Positions 17,951-27,833 of a DNA stretch of 64,000 bases are shown piece after piece. How positions within the stretch are numbered: the stretch's first letter is position 1; every line of letters begins with the position of its first letter. The notes under the pieces were generated by a model. That model did no database searches, was not told the origin of the DNA, and saw only the letters and a list, made by a program, of their open reading frames with translations. The stretch comes from Terasakiella brassicae. GTDB lineage: Bacteria > Pseudomonadota > Alphaproteobacteria > Rhodospirillales > Terasakiellaceae. Where the stretch lies: contig NZ_BMHV01000007.1 of the NCBI RefSeq assembly GCF_014641495.1, positions 94,011 through 158,010 on the forward strand, read 5' to 3'. The translations under genes and the position numbers were made by a program.

Positions 17951-19800
17951 ATTTCATAGAAAAAAGGTGGTGGAGGCAGAGGGGAACAATCAAGATATTG
18001 GGTATATTGATTGATCCCCATCGGTTTGGCATAGAGGAATCCTTGGGCGAAGTCGCAATCAAGATCACGTAACACATGGGCTTCGGCAATATCTTCAACA
18101 CCTTCGGCGACCACTTTGCAGCCCATCGTATGAAAAAGCTTGATCAGCGAGGTGGTGATTTCGCGGTTCTTGGGACACAAATGAATGTTTTGAACGAAAC
18201 TCCGATCAATTTTGATTGTATCAAACTGTATTTTTTTGAGATAAGACAGGGACGAATATCCTGTTCCAAAATCATCCAATGCCAGTGAAAATCCTTGTTT
18301 TTGCAGCCGCTTTAAATTGTTGTGGGTGATGTAATCTTCATCCAGAAACGTGCTTTCGGTAACTTCGATTTCAAACTGTTTTGGGGGGAGACCGCAGGCT
18401 TGTGTGCAGTCCAGTAAATGATCAACATAATTCGGGTCGCGCAATTCATGAACGCTGGCGTTAATCGCAAGGACATGGTTGCAGCGATTGAAATTACGGA
18501 TTAAATTCAGATCGTTGCATATATTGTCGTGAACAAGATGGCCGACTTCGTTGATCATGCCGGTTCGTTCTGCAATGGGGATAAAATCAGAAGGGGGCAC
18601 AAATTTACCATGCTTGTCGCGCCAACGGATCAGGACCTCACCTGAGGCGATTGCGCGTGTCGCCAGATTGACTTTGGGTTGGTAGTAATTGACGAACGTT
18701 TTGTCTTGAATAGCGGTCTTAAGGCGTTTTTTGAGATGAATATGCTGAACGTAGTCATGTCCCAGTTGCGCATTATAAGCGATAAATCCGGCACGCGAGG
18801 TTTCTTTTGCTTTGAACAAGGCAATGTCGCATTTGCGGATCAGGCTTTTGATCCGGGTTGCATTGTTTGGGTAAAGTGCTGTCCCGATCGAAGATTCAAG
18901 CGTTATATGTTCGTCCCGGATTTGTAAATCGCTGTGGAGTAGTTTGGTCAGTTCGTGATTGGTATGGGCAAGGACTTCAATATCATCAATATGGCGCGCG
19001 ATAATGAACTCGTTGCTGGCGGTTCGACCGATTAAGGCATCGGGTAAACGACGGGTCAGTTCTATTGCCATTGTCTTCAGGATTTCATCGCCAATATCGT
19101 GACCGTGAATGTCGTTGATGTGACGAAACCCGCGAATATCCAATAAGGCGAGCAGAAGGGGTGTTTGCCTCCGTTGTTCAATTTTGCTTTTCAATGTCTG
19201 GATGAAATGGGAAGCATTGGCCAATCCGGTCAGGCGATCATTGCATATGGCATCGAACAATTTCATTTCCGCCCGACGCCGGTTGTAATCACTGAGAAAG
19301 AGAGAGGCAAAATTGGCGATGGATTCCGTAAAATACATTTCATCAATCGACCATCGGTGCGCGGTATGTTCAAATTCGCAACAGACGATCCCTTTGGTTT
19401 GTGCATTAATTTGAATGCCGGCACAGAGTTGTGCGCAAATGGGTCGCTCGAAAAAAGGCAAAGGGGCGAGACTGCGTTTGGGCAGGGTGACGGTATTATC
19501 CACGGTATAAATAAATTCCTGATCCAATATATCGATCAGGTCTTGAAGTTCAGCACTTTTAAATGAAGGTTGTGCAGGTTGGTTTGAGGCAAGGCATTGC
19601 CAACGGTCTGTTTGTGTGTCGTCTATAGTCCAGATACCGATACGGGCATGGGGAAGGGCCTGCGTCAGGGTTTGAACGATATCTTCCATTGCGTGATATA
19701 AATCCCCGCACAAAACGGCGGGGCTGCGCGATAAAGCTCGAAAGGCCTGCATATGATTGAAGAGGGTCGCTTTGTCGCTTTTTTCTGGGTGGCATTGCAT
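17947..19800 (-). CDS. GAF-like / degenerate GGDEF / EAL protein, likely c-di-GMP phosphodiesterase
   Basis: The 617-residue protein has an N-terminal GAF-like sensor (about 1-165), a GGDEF domain (about 175-335) and an EAL domain (about 345-605). The GGDEF signature is degraded to ASNEF (in GRTASNEFII), so diguanylate cyclase activity is unlikely. EAL residues are kept: EVLIRW, NASVHELRD, FEIEVTES, LDDFGTGYSSLSYLK, IKIDRSFV, AEGVED and the final AQGFLYAKPM. Loss of c-di-GMP is therefore the expected activity. There is no membrane segment. The gene stands alone; its 3' end overlaps the RND permease end by 4 bases. Confidence 0.9.
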   Translation of the reverse strand: MQCHPEKSDKATLFNHMQAFRALSRSPAVLCGDLYHAMEDIVQTLTQALPHARIGIWTIDDTQTDRWQCLASNQPAQPSFKSAELQDLIDILDQEFIYTVDNTVTLPKRSLAPLPFFERPICAQLCAGIQINAQTKGIVCCEFEHTAHRWSIDEMYFTESIANFASLFLSDYNRRRAEMKLFDAICNDRLTGLANASHFIQTLKSKIEQRRQTPLLLALLDIRGFRHINDIHGHDIGDEILKTMAIELTRRLPDALIGRTASNEFIIARHIDDIEVLAHTNHELTKLLHSDLQIRDEHITLESSIGTALYPNNATRIKSLIRKCDIALFKAKETSRAGFIAYNAQLGHDYVQHIHLKKRLKTAIQDKTFVNYYQPKVNLATRAIASGEVLIRWRDKHGKFVPPSDFIPIAERTGMINEVGHLVHDNICNDLNLIRNFNRCNHVLAINASVHELRDPNYVDHLLDCTQACGLPPKQFEIEVTESTFLDEDYITHNNLKRLQKQGFSLALDDFGTGYSSLSYLKKIQFDTIKIDRSFVQNIHLCPKNREITTSLIKLFHTMGCKVVAEGVEDIAEAHVLRDLDCDFAQGFLYAKPMGINQYTQYLDCSPLPPPPFFYEI

Positions 19801-19869
19801 GGCATTTCTTCCCCGACCTTACGTCTCTTTAGTTTATATTGTCTTTGGGTTCTTTAACTTCAAGAAAAT

Positions 19870-19908
19870 AAAAAGCCCTTTTGCGAAAGGTTCGCAAAAG
19901 GGCTTTTC
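19870..19908 (-). terminator. strong terminator downstream of phaC
   Basis: AAAAGCCCTTTTGCGAA and TTCGCAAAAGGGCTTTT form a 17-base perfect stem around a short AGG loop. The A and T flanks make it usable in both directions. It lies 30 bases after the phaC stop on the minus strand. Confidence 0.85.
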
Positions 19909-19938
19909 TATTGAGATCGGTTTGTGAAGCAAATTTGT

Positions 19939-21675
19939 TTAATCTTCAAAAACATAGGTGCCGGGGGCATCACAAATCGGATCGTAATCCCCGCCTTTTG
20001 TCCCGACCTGAGGCGGGGTGACTTTGCCGGATGAATGTTCTGTCAACCATGCCTCCCACGGCTCCCACCAGGACCCGTCGATAACCGGGTGCCTTTCTGC
20101 CCATTCTGCAGGCGGGACGAATTTATCGTTATCCAGTTTGGTGCCGATTTGATAATGGCGACGCGGGTGACCCGGTTCATTTACGATCCCGGCGTTATGC
20201 CCCCCGTTGGTAAGGACGAAGGTGACATCGGTATCGACCAATTGATGGATTTTATAAACAGACTTCCACGGGGCCACATGGTCTTTCCCGGTGGCAACCG
20301 CAAACATGGGGGTCCGGATATCGGATACAGAAATCGGTTTACCGCCGACTTCAAAACGTCTGGCCGCCAAGTCGTTATCAAGGAAGAGACGGCGCAGATA
20401 TTGCGTGTGCATCTTGTAAGGCATGCGGGTTGCGTCTGCGTTCCAGCTCATCAAATCGTTGACGCGCGGTTGTTCGCCAAGCAGATATTCCGATACCATT
20501 TTTGACCAGACGAGATCAAATGAACGCAACAACTGGAAAGCACCGGACATTTGTTTGGTGTCCAGATAACCCTGATCCCACATCATATCTTCCATATAGG
20601 AAATCTGACTTTCGTCGATGAACAACATCAACTCACCGGCTTCGCTGAAATCGGTTTGTGTGGTGAACAGCGTAATCGTTTTGAAACGGTCATCTTCGTT
20701 ACGCGCCATTGCAGCTGCGGCGATGGTTAGAAGTGTACCGCCCAGACAATAGCCGACACCGTGCACTTTTTGATCCGGCACAATGGTGGTAACCGCTTTT
20801 AAGGATTCCATCACGCCTTGTATGACGTAATCTTCCATATCGAGATCACGATCCTGTGCTGTCGGGTTGTGCCAGGATATCATAAAGACGGTATGGCCTT
20901 TATCGACCAGATATTTCACCAGTGAATTATATTGGGACAGATCAAGGATGTAATATTTCATAATCCAGGCCGGTACGATCAGAACAGGTTCCGCATCCAC
21001 TTTTTTGGTGGTTGGTTCGTACTGGATCAGTTCGACCAGACGGTTGCGATAAACAACTTTGCCTTTGGTCACAGCCAGATTTTTACCAACGCTATATTCA
21101 CTGTCGGCGGCGTTGTGTTGGTCCACAATGTTGCGCATGACTTCATTCCAGAAGTTTTCAGCGCCCTTCACAAGGTTTTGCCCGCTTTGTTCGACGGTGG
21201 TTTTTAAAACATGAGGGTTGGTTGCAAAAAAGTTTGTCGGGGAAATAATGTCCAGCCATTGCCGGGCGCCAAAATGCACCATGCTTTCATGGTGTTTGGA
21301 CACGCCGGGAATGCCCATCGTCGCGTAATGCCACCACTGTTCTTTCAACAGGAAACCTTGGGCAATGACATTAAAGGGGAATTTTTTCCATTCTTCAGAA
21401 CGAAAACGACGATCTTCCGGCAAGGGTTGAATAAAATCAGGCAGATCAGGATCCATTGTGGCGCGGGCCGCCCAGATATTAAAATCAACCGTTTTGCGTG
21501 CGAAATTTTCCGACATCTCGCTGACTTTACCTGGCGAATGGGCCATATGGACCAACCAGTCGAAATAGGCCACCATGATGGAGGCAGGCGACAGGCCGTT
21601 GGTCATGCGTCCCTCAACGGCATGAATGGCGCGATCGATACTGTTCTTAACGTTTGGAACGGACATGCGTGTCAT
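19939..21675 (-). CDS. phaC: class I poly(R)-hydroxyalkanoate synthase
   Basis: PhaC polymerises (R)-3-hydroxyacyl-CoA into storage polyester on granule surfaces. The 578 residues fit class I. The lipase-like box GYCLGGTLL holds the catalytic Cys, the Asp lies in VATGKDHVAPW and the His in TNGGHNAGIVNEPG. The N-terminal PhaC domain (FNVIAQGFLLKEQWW) and the C-terminal GSWWEPWEAWL are typical. No phaA, phaB or phasin gene is adjacent, but a 3-hydroxybutyrate dehydrogenase gene lies at 55 kb. A TGC-N3-GCA element sits 40 bases upstream. Confidence 0.96.
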   Translation of the reverse strand: MTRMSVPNVKNSIDRAIHAVEGRMTNGLSPASIMVAYFDWLVHMAHSPGKVSEMSENFARKTVDFNIWAARATMDPDLPDFIQPLPEDRRFRSEEWKKFPFNVIAQGFLLKEQWWHYATMGIPGVSKHHESMVHFGARQWLDIISPTNFFATNPHVLKTTVEQSGQNLVKGAENFWNEVMRNIVDQHNAADSEYSVGKNLAVTKGKVVYRNRLVELIQYEPTTKKVDAEPVLIVPAWIMKYYILDLSQYNSLVKYLVDKGHTVFMISWHNPTAQDRDLDMEDYVIQGVMESLKAVTTIVPDQKVHGVGYCLGGTLLTIAAAAMARNEDDRFKTITLFTTQTDFSEAGELMLFIDESQISYMEDMMWDQGYLDTKQMSGAFQLLRSFDLVWSKMVSEYLLGEQPRVNDLMSWNADATRMPYKMHTQYLRRLFLDNDLAARRFEVGGKPISVSDIRTPMFAVATGKDHVAPWKSVYKIHQLVDTDVTFVLTNGGHNAGIVNEPGHPRRHYQIGTKLDNDKFVPPAEWAERHPVIDGSWWEPWEAWLTEHSSGKVTPPQVGTKGGDYDPICDAPGTYVFED

Positions 21676-21715
21676 GGTAAATACTCTTTAAGCTGAAAGG
21701 CCGACATATTGTGTT

Positions 21716-21726
21716 TTGCATTGCAA
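21716..21726. promoter_or_regulatory. candidate PhaR-type operator
   Basis: The palindrome TTGCATTGCAA contains TGC-N3-GCA, a half-site pattern described for the PHA regulator PhaR in Paracoccus. It lies 41 bases upstream of the phaC start and 50 bases before the divergent M20 gene. Only one copy is clear, and no phaR gene is in the window. Confidence 0.3.
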
Positions 21727-21775
21727 CATAATATAGGCTGAAACACATACAACTTCAATCCATTAGGACTGTTTA

Positions 21776-22936
21776 ATGAAAATTTCACAAGATCATCCAT
21801 TGGTTTCTAAAATGGTTCAATGGCGCCATCATTTGCACGCGCATCCCGAAACCGCTTTTGAAGAGGTGAAAACCGCCGATTATGTGAAAACACAATTGGA
21901 AAGTTTGGGGTTGAAGGTTCATAGCGGACTGGCAAAAACCGGGCTTGTGGCCAGTCTGACAAACGGGGATGGTCCTGCGATTGCTTTGCGTGCGGATATG
22001 GATGCGCTGGACATGACGGAATGTTCCAATGTGCCGCATAGCTCTCGCTATGATGGAAAGATGCATGGCTGTGGTCACGATGGACATATGGCAATGTTGT
22101 TGGGGGCGGCGGCCTATTTGTCTGAGAAACGTAATTTTAAAGGCACGGTCCATTTTGTTTTTCAACCCGCTGAGGAAAACGAAGGCGGCGGGCGCGTGAT
22201 GGTTGAAGAGGGCCTGTTTGACCTGTTTCCGGCAGATGCCGTTTTTGGCATGCATAACTGGCCGGAAATGGCAGCCGGCACAATGGCGGTGAAAGCCGGA
22301 CCACTGATGGCGGCATGCGATACAATGGATATTCGGGTGATCGGTAAAGGATGTCATGGGGCAATGCCGCATTTGGGGCTGGACCCGGTTGTGGTCGCCA
22401 GTGAAATTGTCCTTGCGTTACAAAGCCTGACATCGCGCGTGTTAAACCCGCAGGATGCAGGCGTTGTGTCCGTGACACAAATTCATGCGGGGCATACATG
22501 GAATGTGATCCCCAATGATGTGCAATTACGTGGAACCATCCGTTCCTTTACGCCCGAAGTTCGTCAAACTTTGGAAGACGGTATTCGCCGGATTGTAAAA
22601 GGGATTTGTGAGGCGCACGGGGCAACCTTTGAATTGATCTATGCCAAAGGTTATCCGGCAACGCTTAATGATGGGCAGCAAAGTGAAATTTGTGCCCGTG
22701 TTGCGGCCCAAACGGTTGGTGAAGAGAATGTTGATTTAAATCCGGTGCCCAGTATGGGGGCGGAAGATTTTTCTTATATGTTGGAAGCAAAACCGGGATG
22801 TTATGTCTGGCTGGGCACAGGCGGGGAACCGGGGGGCTGTTTACTGCATAATCCGGGATTTGATTTTAATGACCGCATGCTGCATGTGGGCGCAAGCTAT
22901 TGGATCAATTTGGTTGAAGAGATCTTGAAAGCGTAA
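21776..22936 (+). CDS. M20 family metallo-amidohydrolase (hippurate hydrolase-like)
   Basis: The 386-residue enzyme belongs to the M20D amidohydrolases that cut N-acyl amino acids such as hippurate. Metal-binding parts are present: ALRADMDAL, HGCGHDGHMAMLLGAA, QPAEENEGGGRVMVEEG and MGAEDFSYML. The dimerisation lid domain lies at about 185-300. The substrate cannot be fixed. It is divergent from phaC. Confidence 0.92.
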   Translation: MKISQDHPLVSKMVQWRHHLHAHPETAFEEVKTADYVKTQLESLGLKVHSGLAKTGLVASLTNGDGPAIALRADMDALDMTECSNVPHSSRYDGKMHGCGHDGHMAMLLGAAAYLSEKRNFKGTVHFVFQPAEENEGGGRVMVEEGLFDLFPADAVFGMHNWPEMAAGTMAVKAGPLMAACDTMDIRVIGKGCHGAMPHLGLDPVVVASEIVLALQSLTSRVLNPQDAGVVSVTQIHAGHTWNVIPNDVQLRGTIRSFTPEVRQTLEDGIRRIVKGICEAHGATFELIYAKGYPATLNDGQQSEICARVAAQTVGEENVDLNPVPSMGAEDFSYMLEAKPGCYVWLGTGGEPGGCLLHNPGFDFNDRMLHVGASYWINLVEEILKA

Positions 22937-22939
22937 AAC

Positions 22940-23341
22940 TTAATTACGCAGCATCTTTTCCAAACGCGAGGCCCGGATAAAAAGGGAGAGGCTACGATCC
23001 ATCAGGCTTAGTAGCCGTTTTGGGCAGTCTTCCAGAACCTCTTCGCAGGTGCTGGTACAGATACTTTCTTCTGCAAGCGGGATGTTACGTTCAAGATATT
23101 CATGCCGGGTAATTTCGTCATTGAGAATGGCTTTTTCATGCATTAACCATGAAATCATATGTGAAAGCCGGGACGTTATGCGCAAAGATTCCCGTGTCAA
23201 TTCCAGACGTTGACACGGGTTTAAGTGATCGACCTGCTTGGGGAAGCGGTAGGCGTGGTAATATTTTGCCTCTTCCAGCAAACTCATGGTTTCGTCAAAT
23301 GTCTGATCCAGCCAAAATGTGGAACTGCCAACTTTTCCCAT
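22940..23341 (-). CDS. DUF1465 family protein
   Basis: The 133-residue protein has the DUF1465 pattern: TFDETMSLLEEAKYYHAYR, LNPCQRLELTRESLRITSRLSHMISWLMHEKAI and NDEITRHEYLE. The family is nearly confined to alphaproteobacteria and is of unknown role, sometimes found near cell-cycle genes. ATG 23341 is chosen because AAGGAAA lies 5 bases upstream; the longer open frame to 23521 overlaps the neighbour. It is helical and likely cytosolic. Confidence 0.82.
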   Translation of the reverse strand: MGKVGSSTFWLDQTFDETMSLLEEAKYYHAYRFPKQVDHLNPCQRLELTRESLRITSRLSHMISWLMHEKAILNDEITRHEYLERNIPLAEESICTSTCEEVLEDCPKRLLSLMDRSLSLFIRASRLEKMLRN

Positions 23342-23390
23342 TGGTTTCCTTCGCGTGTCTATGAGACAGGTCCGCGAAGGTTCGCAATCG

Positions 23391-23756
23391 TTAATGAACG
23401 GAGCAACCTTCCGGCACTGTTTCGTCAAAAATCTTCGCTGTAAATTCATATGTGTCTTCATGGATGCGAATTCCAGAAATTTCTGGATAATGTGATGCCA
23501 TCCATAAGACATACTTGGCAATGAGAATGCCGTTTTCTTCCTTCATGGCATCGCGAATAAGCTGGGCGACAATGCCAAGACGGTTCTGGTGATCAAGGTA
23601 AAAGGTCGGGCCGAATTGTTCATCGGCAAATTGACGCAGTTGCAGGTCCATACTGGCGACATGGTCGCGTTGAAATTCATCCAGCACTTCTGATTCGAAT
23701 TGAACGGGATAAGGGGCGCCATCGAGGGCAATCACAAAAGACAGGTCGGAATTCAT
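23391..23756 (-). CDS. hypothetical protein
   Basis: A 121-residue acidic protein with no signal peptide or membrane segment. It reads FVIALDGAPYPVQFESEVLDEF, then a helical stretch containing FADEQFGPTFYLDHQNRLGIVAQLIRDAM, and ends in DETVPEGCSVH. I do not recognise a family. An AGGGAGG run upstream of the ATG supports the start. It precedes the DUF1465 gene by 49 bases on the same strand. Confidence 0.65.
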   Translation of the reverse strand: MNSDLSFVIALDGAPYPVQFESEVLDEFQRDHVASMDLQLRQFADEQFGPTFYLDHQNRLGIVAQLIRDAMKEENGILIAKYVLWMASHYPEISGIRIHEDTYEFTAKIFDETVPEGCSVH

Positions 23757-23932
23757 GGCGGGGGCCTCCCTTTAACTGATATTGCATCTAAGTTCTAAGG
23801 TAACGGTTCTTTTGAACTTATCAAATGTGCATAAGAGTTAGAGAAAACAGGCCTTTTTTATCGTTGGTATTAGAGGTTATTTTGAATATTGACCGAGGCA
23901 GTGTTAAATTTCTACTGACAGTTATTTGGCGG

Positions 23933-24553
23933 TTACTGTGTGGGGAGAACGGATTTTACAGCGTCAAAATGCTTTGATGTTAAATACGTGTCTGTTGAAA
24001 TCGCGCTTAGTTCAACCTGATCATTTTTTAAGAAACGACTATAAAGATCCAGTGTCACGTTTTTGCGGATCCACCACTTGTAATGACATTTATTTTCGGC
24101 ATAGGCCGTTTTCCCGCTGCATGTACTATCGACGGGGCGGCTGTAAAGTTTGGCGAAATCCTGTGCGATTTCGGATACACTCAGATGCGGATATGTTTTT
24201 TGCGCTTGTAGTCGGAATGCCTTGTATTCATTGATATCTTTGACAAACCAGATGGTGTATTGAGCCCCGCGCATAACGTGCTTTCCGGTTAAAACACCCC
24301 GCCTGTTGGTACGCAACAGCAAATCCGGATATTTGGCTTTTAAGGCTTCCGGGGTTTGTCCAAGGTCTTCTGCATAGATGGGGGCATATTTGGAATTTTC
24401 CGGTATGTCGGCTTCATGCGGCTGTTCTTTTATCAGGATTGTATAGACGAACCCGCCAAGGACCAATGCAATAATAGCCAGAAAGAAAAACATACGTACG
24501 ATATGTTTCAACTGGTTTCCTGAGCGGTATTTTCTGCGTTGGGAACGGCGCAT
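23933..24553 (-). CDS. hypothetical single-pass membrane protein
   Basis: A basic start (MRRSQRRKYRSGNQ) is followed by one membrane segment at about residues 20-42 (MFFFLAIIALVLGGFVYTIL) and a 160-residue domain that should face the periplasm. That domain contains two Cys in STCSGKTAYAENKCHYKW, able to form a disulfide. I do not recognise the family. It is 124 bases from the end of the RND operon that follows on the same strand. Confidence 0.65.
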   Translation of the reverse strand: MRRSQRRKYRSGNQLKHIVRMFFFLAIIALVLGGFVYTILIKEQPHEADIPENSKYAPIYAEDLGQTPEALKAKYPDLLLRTNRRGVLTGKHVMRGAQYTIWFVKDINEYKAFRLQAQKTYPHLSVSEIAQDFAKLYSRPVDSTCSGKTAYAENKCHYKWWIRKNVTLDLYSRFLKNDQVELSAISTDTYLTSKHFDAVKSVLPTQ

Positions 24554-24627
24554 TTGACTTATCTTTTCGTTTAAATTTCACCTTATAGTTAATAGTCTAA
24601 AGGAGTTAATACGAAAGGAGTATGATT

Positions 24628-24672
24628 GTGCGCACACTCTGTATCATTTTTAAGGATACAGAATGTGCGAGA
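24628..24672. terminator. stem-loop after the second RND operon
   Basis: GCACACTCTGTATC and GATACAGAATGTGC form a 14-base stem with one mismatch around ATTTTTAAG, just past the permease stop. A T-run is lacking, so it may protect the mRNA end instead of ending transcription on its own. Confidence 0.5.
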
Positions 24673-24677
24673 TGTCT

Positions 24678-27600
24678 TTAATGTGAAATGTTTGCTTGTT
24701 CGCGGGCTTGACGATGGTTTTCGCGCCAGTCCTGAAAGTTGGAACGCAACATCAAGGCGCAAGGTGTAACAACCAAGGTCAGAACGGTTGCAAAGCCAAG
24801 GCCAAACACGATTGCGGTTGCCAATTGCGACCACCATTGCGTTGAAGGTGCCCCTTGTGTGATGTCTCGATTAATAAAATCAATATTAAGCTGCATCACC
24901 ATCGGCAACAGCCCCAGCATGGTGGTAACCGTTGTGAGCAGAACCGGGCGCATGCGTTGTGCCCCGGTCAGGACAATGGCGTCAAAAGTGCTGCCCATTT
25001 CGTGCTTGAGACGATCAAAGGTATCAATAAGTACGATATTGTTATTCACCACAATACCGGCCAAGGCAATGACACCGATCCCGCCCATAACGATTCCAAA
25101 CGGCTGACCTGTGACCAAAAGGCCGATAAAGACACCGATGGTGGACATGATAACAGCCGACAGGATTAAAAAGGCACTGTAAAAACTGTTGAACTGGGTC
25201 ACAAGGATGATCGCCATGATAAACAAGGCGACACCGAAGGCGTTGCCCAAGAATTCCTGTGCTTTACGTTGTTCTTCGTCTTCGCCTTTATAATCGATTT
25301 TAATGGCGGGATCGAAATTCTGCTCGGCAATCCATGCTTTGACCTCTTTCAATTTTGCATCGACGTTGACACCGGGAAGAACATCGGCCTTGACGGCCAT
25401 GACACGGAAACCATCGACACGATTGACGTTTCCTGTGCGTTGTTCTGCGGTGCGGGTGACAAAGTTTGAAATCGGGACGGTGCCCAGTGATGAATTGATC
25501 CGAATATCGTTCAGACGGTCAATTGTGCGGTCTTCTTTTGGGAAGCGCGCACGAATTTCGACCTCGTCATCGGTATCGTCAGGGCGATATTCCCCTAATT
25601 TCAGACCTGCGGTTGTCATTTGGATGAAGTTGCCGACAAGTCCGATATCCGCGCCGAATTTTGCAGCTTGGGATCGATCGACTTTGAGTTCCCAATCAAT
25701 ACCGGGCAGGGGGCGTGAATCTTCATAGTTCATCATGCCGTCCATATTTTCCAAACCATTGCGAATACGGGCAATGGCATCGGGTAATAAATCGGTTTTG
25801 CGCGATGAAAGCTGGATGTTTATCGGTTTACCGGTTGGCGGGCCTTCTTCCTGTTTACGGAAATCAATTTCGATCCCGGCAATGTCTTTGGTCCGTTCGG
25901 CAATTTCCGTCAAAATCTCGTTTGCCGGGCGGCGATCCTGCCAGTCTTTAAATTCAAGGGAAACAGACCCGATAATATCTTCGGCTTCTTCACTGTTTTG
26001 TTGTTTGCCGATGCGTGTATAAACGGTCTTGAATTCCGTCATGGGCAAAATGCGGGCTTCGACTTTTTCCAGAATGTCTTTTTGTTCCCAAACAGACAGG
26101 TTACCGCGTGCCCGTACGTTGACTTTGGCGTTTTCCGGTTCGACTTCGGGGAAAAACTCAACCCCTTTACCAAAGGCACCATACACGACCTGAACCAGTA
26201 CAAGAACGGCAACGGCCCCCACAAGGACTTTGATCGGATGGCGTAATGAGGTTTGCAGGGTTTTAACGTAAGTTCCCGTAATCCCGTGGAGTTTGGTAAG
26301 GTCTACATCATGTTCGGGGGTAATCTCGCTCAGTTCCGGCACAGCTTGGGACGGTTTGCCGAACAAGGCCCCCAGTGTCGGCACGAAAATCAATGCCATC
26401 AACAGGGAGGCTGCCAAGGTTGCAATCAAGGTAATGGGCAGGAATTTCATAAATTCCCCGACCACACCCGGCCAAAATAGAAGCGGTAAGAAGGCGGCCA
26501 ATGTGGTTGCTGTTGATGCGGTAATCGGCCAGGCCATGCGTTGTGCCGCTAACCCGTATGCTTTGCGCCGATGATAACCTTCGATCATTTTGCGGTCCGC
26601 ATATTCCGTGACCACAACCGCACCATCAACCAGCATGCCGACCGCCAGAATAAGGCTGAACAGAACAACGATGTTCATGGTCATATCCAACCCACTGATG
26701 ACCAAAATCCCGGCAAGGAACGAACCGGGGATCGCCATGCCGACAAGTCCGGCAGTGCGCAGGCCAAGGGCAGCAACCACAACGACCATCACCAAGACAA
26801 TGGCGCTGAGGACGTTATTTTGCAGGTCTGCCAACATGGTGCGGATTTGGTTGGATCGGTCTTGTGAATAAGACACATCAATGTTGTCGCGCAAGGCTTG
26901 TGGCCATCTGGCCTGTTCTGAGGCGACAATTTCGCGGACTTTTTCAATGGTCTCGATGATGTTTTCACCGGTCCGTTTGGAAATTTCCAAGGCAATGGCG
27001 GGCTTGCCATTCACACGGGCGAAACTGGTCGGATCTTTAAATGTGCGACGAATATCGGCAATGTCACCAAGTGTGACCACACTGTCCCCATCAACCAATA
27101 AGGGCTGTGATTGAATATCATGAACGGTTTCATAAAGGCCGGGAACCTTAATGGAAAAACGCCCTAACCCGGTGTCCTGAGAACCCGCCGCAACCAATTG
27201 GTTTGAGGATGAAACCATATTCATAGCGGCTGATGGGGTCAGGCCGTACATTTCAACTTTTGCCGGGTCGATAATGATTTCGACCATTTCGTCACGATCC
27301 CCTGCAATTTCAGCTTCCAAAACACTGGGGATGGATTCAATTTCATCTTGCAGGTCACGGGCCAGTTTTACCAGTGATCGTTCCGGTACTTCACCGGCAA
27401 TGGTGACGACCAGAACCGGGAAAAGGCTGAAGTTGACTTCATGTACGGTCGGTTCCTCGGTTTCATCGGGTAATTCGGGTTTTGCCAGATCGACCTTGTC
27501 GCGCACGTCATCCAATGCCTTATCGGCATCAAAACCGGCTTCAAATTCCAAGGTGACATTGCCGCCGCCTTCATAACCGGTGGAGCGCATTTCCTTTACG

Positions 27601-27830
27601 CCTTCGATCGTGCGCAATTCCTGTTCCAGTGGGCGCAAGATCAATCGTTCGGCATCTTCCGGGGAAATACCATCGTGCGTGGCGACAACATAAATGATCG
27701 GAATATTGATGTCCGGGTCAGATTCTTTGGGAATATTGACATAGGCAATCGACCCGGTAATCAGAACAAGGGCCAGAATCATTAAAACTGTGCGCGAATG
27801 GCCCAGTGCGGCTTCGATCGCATTTTTCAT
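24678..27830 (-). CDS. RND family efflux permease (second system)
   Basis: The 1050-residue pump has the AcrB-type layout of two helix bundles and two periplasmic halves. Helix 4 reads VGMLVDGAVVVTEYADRKM: the usual Asp-Asp pair is Asp-Gly, so the proton relay differs from the first RND pump at 14756. Other landmarks are GVIALAGIVVNNNIVLIDTFDRL and RMRPVLLTTVTTMLGLLPM. It follows its adaptor gene by 3 bases. Substrates are unknown. Confidence 0.92.
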   Translation of the reverse strand: MKNAIEAALGHSRTVLMILALVLITGSIAYVNIPKESDPDINIPIIYVVATHDGISPEDAERLILRPLEQELRTIEGVKEMRSTGYEGGGNVTLEFEAGFDADKALDDVRDKVDLAKPELPDETEEPTVHEVNFSLFPVLVVTIAGEVPERSLVKLARDLQDEIESIPSVLEAEIAGDRDEMVEIIIDPAKVEMYGLTPSAAMNMVSSSNQLVAAGSQDTGLGRFSIKVPGLYETVHDIQSQPLLVDGDSVVTLGDIADIRRTFKDPTSFARVNGKPAIALEISKRTGENIIETIEKVREIVASEQARWPQALRDNIDVSYSQDRSNQIRTMLADLQNNVLSAIVLVMVVVVAALGLRTAGLVGMAIPGSFLAGILVISGLDMTMNIVVLFSLILAVGMLVDGAVVVTEYADRKMIEGYHRRKAYGLAAQRMAWPITASTATTLAAFLPLLFWPGVVGEFMKFLPITLIATLAASLLMALIFVPTLGALFGKPSQAVPELSEITPEHDVDLTKLHGITGTYVKTLQTSLRHPIKVLVGAVAVLVLVQVVYGAFGKGVEFFPEVEPENAKVNVRARGNLSVWEQKDILEKVEARILPMTEFKTVYTRIGKQQNSEEAEDIIGSVSLEFKDWQDRRPANEILTEIAERTKDIAGIEIDFRKQEEGPPTGKPINIQLSSRKTDLLPDAIARIRNGLENMDGMMNYEDSRPLPGIDWELKVDRSQAAKFGADIGLVGNFIQMTTAGLKLGEYRPDDTDDEVEIRARFPKEDRTIDRLNDIRINSSLGTVPISNFVTRTAEQRTGNVNRVDGFRVMAVKADVLPGVNVDAKLKEVKAWIAEQNFDPAIKIDYKGEDEEQRKAQEFLGNAFGVALFIMAIILVTQFNSFYSAFLILSAVIMSTIGVFIGLLVTGQPFGIVMGGIGVIALAGIVVNNNIVLIDTFDRLKHEMGSTFDAIVLTGAQRMRPVLLTTVTTMLGLLPMVMQLNIDFINRDITQGAPSTQWWSQLATAIVFGLGFATVLTLVVTPCALMLRSNFQDWRENHRQAREQANISH

Positions 27831-27833
27831 GTC

